Shown piece after piece: positions 1 through 5,388 of a DNA stretch of 10,072 bases (positions are counted from its first letter, which is position 1; the number at the start of each line of letters is the position of its first letter). Below the pieces are notes generated by a model. It was given only the letters and a program-made list of their open reading frames with translations. It was not told where the DNA came from and did not search any database. The stretch comes from Actinomycetes bacterium. GTDB taxonomy: Bacteria > Actinomycetota > Acidimicrobiia > Acidimicrobiales > RAAP-2. Both the position numbers and the translations under genes were made by a program. Where the stretch lies: NCBI GenBank assembly GCA_021791615.1, contig JAJYWG010000210.1, forward strand, positions 1 through 10,072. Direction: 5' to 3'.

Positions 1-82
1 TTTGGTACCGCTAGGCACGAGCTCGGTATGCCGTCTGGGCTGCGGAGCTGCAATTGGCGGCTTCCCCGAGGCGGCTTTGAGT

Positions 83-1225
83 ATGGTGGTTGCCGTGGGA
101 ATCTACTTCAGAGTCGCTCCGGGTGTGAGGGTGAGGCTTACAAGCTCGGGAGTCAGGACGTCAATCGGCCCGCGCGAAGCGCGCGTTCACATCGGCGGCG
201 GGTACCGGCCGGGAGTCTCCACCGGCGCCGGTCCCTTCACTCTTTATCACAGCATTGGCAGCACCCGTAGGAAGCCGAGCGCTCGCCACGTCGAGGTGTC
301 ATCAGTCGCGGCCGCTGCCACGTCTGCCGGCCCTACTCAACGGCCGGCGCAGCGGCAGACGGTCTCCGCCAAGGCTGCTGAGGCGGGCCAGATGGCAGCC
401 GCTTTCGAGGCGATAGAGGGACTGCATCGGCACGCCGTTGACCCGGTGACTCCACCTGTGGCGCCACCGGCCCCGGCGGTGGACGAGGCGGCGATACGCG
501 AGCGGCATCGAGCCGAGGCGCTGCGCGGAATCGGGTTCTGGAAGCACTCTGAGCGCGTTACGGCGGAGAAGCAGGCGGCGGCCGATGCGGACGCCGAGAT
601 TGCGGCTGAGCATGCCGAACTCGAGCGCCAGCACCAGGCGACGCAGGCCGAGCTGGACGCGCGCTGGAATGAACTGCTCGCAAATGATTCCGACGTGGTT
701 CTGGCAACGCTGAACGAGGCCTTCGAAAGCGGTGGCATGCATGCCGCGGCCGTCTCGGTTGAGGGAGCCGAAGCAAGCATCGCGGTGATCCTCCCCGGCG
801 AGGACGTGATTCCGGAGCGGCTTCCCTCGACCACGGCTGCCGGGAACATCTCGCTGCGCAAGACGACCAAGATCGAGGCCGCAGGCATCTATCTGGCCGC
901 GATATGCGGCCATTCCCTTGCCGCGGTGCGCGAGGCACTTGCAGTCGCTCCGGGCTTGGCGGCAGTGCGCGTGGTGGCGGTGCGCCATGGCGCCTCAGAC
1001 GTCTACGGTCATCCGCGATTGGAGTGCATGCTGGTGGCGACGTTCAGCCGGGACTCCTTGAACGGTATCGACTGGGCCCACGCGGGCTCGATCGACATCA
1101 TGGACCAATGCGCCACCGACGTGAGCAAGAACTTAGGGAGCCGCACCAAGTCCATCGAGCCGATCGACCTCTCGGAGGAGCCGGATCTTACGAACCTGGT
1201 CAGTTCCATCGACGTCGAGGTGTAG
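83..1225 (+). CDS. DUF4236 domain protein with long C-terminal region
   Basis: The first ~58 residues after the ATG at 83 match the DUF4236 pattern: an aromatic/Arg start (IYFRVAPGVRVRL), then SSGVRTSIGPR, a Gly-rich turn and a STGAGPFTLYHS end. The function of DUF4236 is unknown. A low-complexity Ala/Pro linker follows (about residues 70-135), then a charged, probably helical or coiled-coil stretch (about 137-201, with EIAAEHAELERQ), and a folded-looking C-terminal region (about 203-353) containing VIPERLPSTTAAGNISLRKTTK. From memory, this same tail occurs in other actinobacterial DUF4236 proteins. No signal peptide or membrane segment is seen, so it is probably cytosolic. The frame is open to the window edge (TTG at 2), but the domain begins at the ATG at 83, which has GAGG 11 bases upstream; I therefore prefer 380 residues. 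A metallopeptidase gene follows 130 bases later on the same strand and may be co-transcribed. Confidence 0.85.
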   Translation: MVVAVGIYFRVAPGVRVRLTSSGVRTSIGPREARVHIGGGYRPGVSTGAGPFTLYHSIGSTRRKPSARHVEVSSVAAAATSAGPTQRPAQRQTVSAKAAEAGQMAAAFEAIEGLHRHAVDPVTPPVAPPAPAVDEAAIRERHRAEALRGIGFWKHSERVTAEKQAAADADAEIAAEHAELERQHQATQAELDARWNELLANDSDVVLATLNEAFESGGMHAAAVSVEGAEASIAVILPGEDVIPERLPSTTAAGNISLRKTTKIEAAGIYLAAICGHSLAAVREALAVAPGLAAVRVVAVRHGASDVYGHPRLECMLVATFSRDSLNGIDWAHAGSIDIMDQCATDVSKNLGSRTKSIEPIDLSEEPDLTNLVSSIDVEV

Positions 1226-1355
1226 CCGAGCTATCCGGCCCTAGGGCTCCCCAAGCCCCTTTTCTCGCCCGGCCGCCGCAGTCGCCGGTCTCGCCGATGC
1301 CCAAGTCGAGCGCGAGAAGCTTTACCGGTGAGGATGCTCATATCCCAGGGGTCTT

Positions 1356-2249
1356 GTGCAGGCGACTAGCGTTTGGCCGATGGAGTTGGGCTCCGGACTA
1401 TTGCACCTGGCCGGATACCCGTTTGAGGTGCGATACAGCGACGGGTCGCTGGCGCGCGCGCGCGTGGCCGCGGACATCGCCGCCGACGCCTTTGGCTATT
1501 TCCGTCACCTGTTCTCCTGCGTCGAGCCTGACATCGCCATTATCGTTGCCGCCGAGGGTGATTGGCGGAGCAGGCAACCTTACGGACTGCCGTTCTTCAA
1601 CGATGCCGCTGGCCAGATCCGTCCCGGGATCGTGGTGATACCGGCCGGCGCCGGAGATTTTTGGACCGCAATTGTCCGTGACTTGCGATATGAGTCGCCG
1701 CGCGGCTATGCGAGATTGCTTGCGACCTACCCCGATGGCGCCGGTGGCCTGGATCTGCAGTCCTTTTTTGACCTGGTCACGATACATGAGCTCGCCCATG
1801 CCTTCGAGGTTCTCGGGGATCTCAGGTTGCCGACCTTTTGGCTGAGCGAGATCTTCGCCAACCTGGCACTCCATGCCTTCATCGCAGCCAGACAGCCCGG
1901 GAGTCTCGGGACGCTCGAAGTGCTCTCGACCGTAGGAGCCGGGAGTCGCCGGCTCAGCGGCCGGATGCGCGCGGAAGGATTCAGCACGCTCGAGGAGCTC
2001 GAGGAGCATTACACGGGTGGTGATCACCCGATGAGCCCCTTGAACTACGTCTGGTACCAGTACCGCTGGCAGCGCCTTGCGGCCAGGGTGTTCGACGTGG
2101 ATGGCGAGGAAGGTCTGGTTCGCTTATGGGACTGCTTCCACGGCGCCGATCGTTTCGTCCCCGGAGATGTTACGACGGCGTCTTTGGCCGCGCTACTGAG
2201 GGTCGAGGTAAGTGGGACTCTGGGCCGTGCGGTCCGGCGCTGGCGCTGA
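1356..2249 (+). CDS. HExxH metallopeptidase (gluzincin / peptidase-MA-like)
   Basis: This is a 297-residue protein with a zinc-peptidase core. It has TIHELAHAF with H144, E145 and H148, and a downstream Glu (E165) in WLSEIFANL, 17 positions after the second His. In gluzincins the two His and a downstream Glu bind zinc and the Glu of HExxH is the catalytic base. The phrase LPTFWLSEIFANL resembles the 'P-W-x-x-E-G' region of peptidase-MA-like families. No signal peptide or membrane segment is visible, so it probably acts in the cytosol; the substrate is unknown. The start is uncertain. GTG at 1356 has AGGGG only 4 bases upstream; ATG at 1380 (residue 9) has only AGGCG about 15 bases upstream. 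Both keep the whole domain. It follows the DUF4236 gene on the same strand. Coding status is strong because the motif is intact and the frame is uninterrupted; the exact family is inferred. Confidence 0.82.
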   Translation: MQATSVWPMELGSGLLHLAGYPFEVRYSDGSLARARVAADIAADAFGYFRHLFSCVEPDIAIIVAAEGDWRSRQPYGLPFFNDAAGQIRPGIVVIPAGAGDFWTAIVRDLRYESPRGYARLLATYPDGAGGLDLQSFFDLVTIHELAHAFEVLGDLRLPTFWLSEIFANLALHAFIAARQPGSLGTLEVLSTVGAGSRRLSGRMRAEGFSTLEELEEHYTGGDHPMSPLNYVWYQYRWQRLAARVFDVDGEEGLVRLWDCFHGADRFVPGDVTTASLAALLRVEVSGTLGRAVRRWR

Positions 2250-2365
2250 AGCCTGTTCTGCGGAGGAAGGCGGGAATCCCAACTACGAGTGTGGGCTCAT
2301 GTAGCCATGCGAGCGATGCCCAAAGGTGAACGGTGCCGCTCGGTCATGGCCCCAAGCCGATGACT

Positions 2366-2392
2366 CCCTGAGGGGCTTCGGTCCCTCGCGGG
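2366..2392 (+). terminator. UUCG-capped hairpin, possible terminator
   Basis: The stem GAGGGGC (2370-2376) pairs with GTCCCTC (2381-2387) around a TTCG loop, giving the very stable cUUCGg tetraloop. A T-G wobble, a one-base bulge and CCC/GGG (2366-2368 with 2390-2392) extend it. On the minus strand the internal G-T pair would become an A-C mismatch and the loop would not be UUCG, so the structure favours plus-strand RNA. It lies about 117 bases after the metallopeptidase stop. No U tract follows, so it may be a U-less terminator, an RNA-stabilising hairpin or something else. Confidence 0.5.
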
Positions 2393-2464
2393 CACGCTGC
2401 CACAAGAGCTAAACGGTAAGCGAACAGCGAATACCGCACACTGCACGGGTCAAGTGCGCCCGAC

Positions 2465-2504
2465 TCGGGTGCTGTGCGACCCAGCGGAAGAGCTTGGCAC
2501 CCGA
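2465..2504. repeat. 8-bp inverted repeat TCGGGTGC / GCACCCGA
   Basis: TCGGGTGC at 2465-2472 is perfectly inverted at 2497-2504, with a 24-base spacer. It lies in the gene-free stretch and does not border an element that I can recognise. It could be a cruciform or hairpin site, or chance in GC-rich DNA. Confidence 0.35.
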
Positions 2505-2709
2505 CTGCATTTGAGAACAGATGACGCCATCACACGGCTCCGCATGGCAAGGCCGATACCGGCCCTGAGGGCATGGGAGTGGATGGATGTTCTCACGTTG
2601 CCAGGACGAGAATGGCCGGGAAGCTGGGCTCTTGGTCGTCCGAGATTGGCCGGGCCGGACCCGCCATTATTCTCTGGCAGCGGAGGCTCGTTCGTATCAG
2701 CAGCCAGTT

Positions 2710-2728
2710 AAAACGGGGCTCCCTAGCC
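2710..2728 (-). terminator. Weak terminator-like hairpin after the secreted-protein gene
   Basis: Read on the minus strand, GGCT-AGGG-AGCC is followed by CCG and TTTT, about 40 bases after the stop of the secreted-protein gene. The stem is only 4 bp, so this is a tentative call based on stem plus T run in the right place. Confidence 0.25.
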
Positions 2729-2768
2729 AGCGGCGGGACGCGGCCGGCACAGTCGTTGTGGTTCGGCC

Positions 2769-3386
2769 TCAGTTTGTCGGGCTGGTCAGGGTCCAGACAA
2801 TTGGCTGGAACGTCTGGAACGTGAGGATCCCACGCGATGCCGTGCTCGGCAAGAGCTTGGGATATGCCTGTGCCGTGGTACTGAAATTGGGGTTGTAGAT
2901 GTACACAGCGGTGGCACCCGTGGCGATGGTGAAGCTCACGAGCTTGTTTGTAGCAGTTCCGAAGTTGACTCCGCTCTGGGGTCCGGTGTATGAGATGGCC
3001 TGCCCTTTGATTCGCTCGGTTCCTCCGGCACTGGGGGAGTTGGGGTAGTTGCCGAACTCGCTGGTGCAATTGACGGGTGTGCCGGTCGCGTCGTTGCAGA
3101 TCTGCAGGCCGAAGGTCTTGACCGCCTGGCCGCTCGGTGGGGCTACGTCCAGGCCGTTGGGCCAGCTGCTAATGATGGCCAGGACGGTGTGGTTGACCGC
3201 CCCCGGGGCGAAGGTAGCCCTGATTCCGAAGCCGCTTATGCTGCCCCCGGCGGGGGTAATCACTGCGGTGGCGAATGCGGATGCGGTGCCTGGTGCACCA
3301 CTGGCGAACGCGGTTGCCGCCGGTACCGCGGTAAGTGCGCCGACGCTGATGGCTCCGAGCGCCAGCTTTGATCCAAGGTGTCGCAT
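2769..3386 (-). CDS. Secreted protein of unknown function, probable ECF-sigma target
   Basis: This 205-residue protein has a clear Sec signal peptide: basic start MRHLGSK, hydrophobic segment at about residues 8-25, and an A-F-A cleavage site near residue 28. The mature part is rich in Gly, Ala, Ser, Thr and Pro and looks like a beta-rich extracellular domain; Cys97 and Cys107 (QICNDATGTPVNC) could form a disulfide. I see no membrane anchor, LPXTG or lipobox, so it is probably released or loosely wall-associated. I do not recognise the family. The start at 3386 is chosen because GGAGG sits 6 bases upstream; an upstream in-frame start at 3419 lacks this and would delay the signal peptide. The gene is divergent from the sigma/anti-sigma operon and has an ECF-type promoter, TGAACC-N16-CGTTCC, just upstream, so it is inferred to be part of that sigma factor's regulon. 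Confidence 0.88.
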   Translation of the reverse strand: MRHLGSKLALGAISVGALTAVPAATAFASGAPGTASAFATAVITPAGGSISGFGIRATFAPGAVNHTVLAIISSWPNGLDVAPPSGQAVKTFGLQICNDATGTPVNCTSEFGNYPNSPSAGGTERIKGQAISYTGPQSGVNFGTATNKLVSFTIATGATAVYIYNPNFSTTAQAYPKLLPSTASRGILTFQTFQPIVWTLTSPTN

Positions 3387-3392
3387 GAGATT

Positions 3393-3397
3393 CCTCC
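3393..3397 (-). promoter_or_regulatory. Ribosome binding site of the secreted-protein gene
   Basis: On the minus strand GGAGG lies 6 bases before the ATG at 3386. It is the strongest Shine-Dalgarno match next to a start in this cassette, and it decides the start over the in-frame codon 33 bases upstream. Confidence 0.75.
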
Positions 3398-3424
3398 GTA
3401 AGGTTCGAAGCGTTTCCACCTACA

Positions 3425-3452
3425 GGAACGCAGTGACGGGCCGGAGGGTTCA
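3425..3452 (-). promoter_or_regulatory. ECF-type promoter for the secreted-protein gene
   Basis: Minus strand: -35 element TGAACC (3452-3447), spacer of exactly 16 bases, -10 element CGTTCC (3430-3425). The 'GAAC ... CGT' layout is the general form of ECF sigma promoters. From memory, TGAACC ... CGT is close to the published consensus for mycobacterial SigL. Transcription would begin near 3418, leaving a leader of about 30 bases with the GGAGG site. The adjacent sigma gene has a near-identical element facing it. Confidence 0.7.
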
Positions 3453-3465
3453 AGCGAGTTCGTGA

Positions 3466-3493
3466 TGAACGGCTGCGCCCGAGCTTGCGTTGT
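3466..3493 (+). promoter_or_regulatory. ECF-type promoter for the sigma/anti-sigma operon
   Basis: Plus strand: -35 element TGAACG (3466-3471), spacer of exactly 16 bases, -10 element CGTTGT (3488-3493). It shares TGAAC-(G/C), the 16-base spacing and CGTT with the divergent promoter; the two -35 elements are 13 bases apart, back to back. The predicted start near 3500 precedes the sigma gene start by roughly 25 bases. This is the usual arrangement for an autoregulated ECF sigma factor. Confidence 0.65.
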
Positions 3494-3522
3494 AGAAGTA
3501 ATGACCGCATCTTTCGACGAGG

Positions 3523-4071
3523 ATGTTCGTGGGCCGTGGTGAGGCCGACAGTTGCTCGGCCGTTCCTCCGCTGGCCGAGCGCCTCCTCGTGGCGCTCCAC
3601 GACGAGTATGCCGGTGCACTGTTTGCCTTTGCATTGCGGCTGTCGGGGGATCGCGAGAGGGCGGAGGAAGCTGTCGCAGCAGCACTCCTTAGGGCCTGGC
3701 AGAACCCCGAAGGAGTCGACGGTAGCCGCGGATCTCCCCGGGCGTGGCTCTTCACTGTGGTGCGTAACTACTTGACCGACGGTTGGCGGCGGGATGCGGC
3801 GCGGCCCCGCACCTCTGGTCCTGAGCCTCTCGATGGCATTGCCGCCTCGGATGAGGTGGAGCGCGTCGTGGAGACCTGGGCTTTGGCGGACGCCATTGCA
3901 CGTCTCAGCAACGAGCACCGCGAGGCCCTGTATTACTCCAGTTATCTTGGGCTCTCCGTGGAGGAGACCGCTGCGGAACTTCGGATCCCGACAGGCACGG
4001 TCAAGTCGAGGACCTACTATGCCCTCCGGGCCCTGCGGTCGGTACTTGAAGAGATGGGTTACGTTCGATGA
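3523..4071 (+). CDS. ECF (group 4) RNA polymerase sigma factor, SigL-like
   Basis: The protein is 182 residues, typical for an ECF sigma factor, with only the two required domains. Region 2 (about residues 20-92) includes LLVALHDEYAGALFAFALRLSGD, split here as LLVALHDEYA and GALFAFALRL, and RAWLFTVVRNYLTDGWRR, which covers the -10 binding helix. Region 4 (about 122-176) has LSNEHREALYYSSYLGLS, EETAAELRIPTGTVKSR and the closing LRALRSVLEEMG; its helix-turn-helix reads the -35. It directs core RNA polymerase to envelope- or stress-response promoters. Region 4 resembles mycobacterial SigL as I remember it, but I do not assign the name. The start is ATG 3523 or GTG 3529; the GAGG at 3519-3522 is better spaced for the GTG, a two-residue difference. 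Its stop overlaps the anti-sigma start in ATGA, so translation is coupled. A matching promoter upstream suggests autoregulation. Confidence 0.93.
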   Translation: MFVGRGEADSCSAVPPLAERLLVALHDEYAGALFAFALRLSGDRERAEEAVAAALLRAWQNPEGVDGSRGSPRAWLFTVVRNYLTDGWRRDAARPRTSGPEPLDGIAASDEVERVVETWALADAIARLSNEHREALYYSSYLGLSVEETAAELRIPTGTVKSRTYYALRALRSVLEEMGYVR

Positions 4072-4799
4072 CGAGCCACGACGAAATGCGGCTGTCGCTC
4101 GGTTCCTACCTGACCGGTGGCCTCGGGCCTGCGGCACGCGCCGAGGTCGACGACCATCTCCGCCATTGCGACGTTTGCAGGGCCGAACTGGTGGAGCTCG
4201 CTGCATTACCCGGCCTGCTGGGACGCCTCGGTCATGAACAAATAGCCACTCAGCCATTCGATTACAGCTTGTTGGGCGCCGGCCCGTCCCGTTCCAATCC
4301 GGCCGAAGCGGCGTTTGCCGGTCCCGGAGACGAGTTGCTCCCCGGGCTGCTGGCCCAGGCCCGGCGGATCGAGGCCCGGTCTCGCCGGCGTTTGCGCCGC
4401 GTGCGCGCCGCGACCGTCGCTTTCGCCGTAGCAGCGGTCGTCGCGGCGGCCTTTGCCGTGGCGCCAAGCGCGGCTCCGGTGTCGGGAACCAGCTACCGGC
4501 TGCGTGCCCAGGCTGTGTCGGCTCGCCTGGCCGGACGCGTGACGCTGGTACGCAAGCCGTGGGGCACCGAGCTGGCGCTTTATTTGCAGGGCTTGCCGGC
4601 CGGGCAGGACTGCGAGGCCGTGGTAACCGGGGTGCACGGGCAACGCGCGGCTATTGGCAACTGGTCGGCGACACCGGATCACGTCGCGCAGGTTACGCTC
4701 GCCAGCGACATGCAACCGTCCGAGCTGGCTTCGCTGACTGTCCGCACGGTTGCGGGGGTGCCGCTTCTCAGTGCCACCCTTAGCAAACCTGGCTCGTGA
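4068..4799 (+). CDS. Membrane-bound zinc anti-sigma factor (ZAS, RslA-like)
   Basis: The N-terminal cytosolic part has the zinc-binding anti-sigma (zf-HC2) signature H30-x3-C34-x2-C37 in DDHLRHCDVCRAEL. In this family such a domain holds the sigma factor inactive, and oxidation of the CxxC cysteines can release it, as described for RslA of Mycobacterium tuberculosis. An Arg-rich stop (about 99-113) precedes one membrane segment (about 114-136). The last ~105 residues lie outside the cell and form a compact domain with VRKPWGTELALYLQGLP. That domain is the likely sensing or regulated-proteolysis part. At 243 residues, the length is normal. It starts in the ATGA overlap with the sigma gene, giving 1:1 coupled synthesis of the pair. 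No site-1 or site-2 protease gene is nearby. The cognate pairing is inferred from the operon and the family. Confidence 0.92.
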   Translation: MTSHDEMRLSLGSYLTGGLGPAARAEVDDHLRHCDVCRAELVELAALPGLLGRLGHEQIATQPFDYSLLGAGPSRSNPAEAAFAGPGDELLPGLLAQARRIEARSRRRLRRVRAATVAFAVAAVVAAAFAVAPSAAPVSGTSYRLRAQAVSARLAGRVTLVRKPWGTELALYLQGLPAGQDCEAVVTGVHGQRAAIGNWSATPDHVAQVTLASDMQPSELASLTVRTVAGVPLLSATLSKPGS

Positions 4800-5388
4800 A
4801 TACCGGGCAGATCCATAAGTCGCTTGAATGAGGTGGTGGCGCGCACGGTCGCACTCCCTGGTTCGTCGGTTCTTTTCGCAAACTCCAAACCTAGGGACCA
4901 CCCGTGCGTGCCAGATGAGTGGCCGAAGTTGACCGCGAATTTGCGGGCTTGTCCGGGTCACCGCAAGACGAGTACGAATCACTGGGCCGTCCAGCCCCAC
5001 CAAAGGCCCTTGCCCTCAAGGCGTACCGCGCGGTTGATCTCGTAAACTCGCGAAATTCATGCCGGAATTCCCAGTTTCCCCTGCTCCAAGCCGTGAGAAA
5101 CCGCGGGAGTTGCTGGGCGCCACTCTCAGTGGTGTGATCGGCCTCGCGGGCCCGCATTTCGACGAGCACGGTCTGGGCGAAGCTTGTCCACCCGCTCCAG
5201 TCGCAGCTGCCGACCTCGGCCGCAGAGCGCGAGCGGGTGTTGCGAGCCTGGCCGCAGGCCGCCACCATGGCCGGCTGCACCACCTCGGTGCTGCTGCGTT
5301 CGCTGCAGTTCACGGCGACCGATGCCATTCGCGAGCGTAATGGGGGCACAATGGGAGGAGCGCCGTTGCATTTCGGCGGCGTCGGAGC
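4800..5388. other. Long gap with coding-like but broken sequence
   Basis: These 589 bases separate the anti-sigma and transpeptidase genes. I see no clear promoter, terminator or RNA gene. The plus frame from 4919 is open to a TGA at 5135-5137 and then open again to 5422. From 5141 to 5350 about 86% of its third codon positions are G or C (60 of 70 codons counted by eye), which is like real coding DNA here. However, it has no good start, no ribosome binding site and no family I recognise, and the third-position-aligned minus frame is open over the same bases. It may be a decayed gene or an insertion-sequence remnant. Confidence 0.4.

Larger units (their letters stand above)
2250..2768. other. 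Gene-free stretch between metallopeptidase and secreted-protein genes
   Basis: These 519 bases carry no ORF I would defend. The open frames (for example 2454-2711 on +) are rich in Arg, Pro and Trp, have no credible ribosome binding site and resemble no family I know. The stretch contains a UUCG-capped hairpin (2366-2392), an 8-base inverted repeat (2465-2504) and a weak terminator-like element for the gene on the minus strand (2710-2728). The two flanking genes converge on it, so it is a shared 3' region. Confidence 0.6.

Noticed and set aside
1247..1316. Two 13-base matches (GCTCCCCAAGCCC and GCCCAAGTCGAGC) to the recombinase fragment near 9345-9390
   Set aside because: They occur in swapped order with different spacing; in 10 kb of GC-rich DNA, 13-base matches are expected by chance.
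904..1638. 244-residue plus-strand ORF bridging the first two genes
   Set aside because: It is out of frame with both, Arg/Pro/Ser-rich, and without a ribosome binding site.
2480..2560. tRNA-like text around the inverted repeat (AGAGCTTGGCACCCGACTG)
   Set aside because: I could not build an acceptor stem, anticodon stem and TpsiC arm from the surrounding bases.
2454..2711. 85-residue plus-strand ORF in the gene-free stretch
   Set aside because: No ribosome binding site, no recognisable family and shadow-like composition.
3169..4467. 432-residue open frame on the minus strand
   Set aside because: It is Arg/Pro-rich and overlaps both the secreted-protein signal region and the antisense of the sigma/anti-sigma genes, which carry diagnostic motifs.
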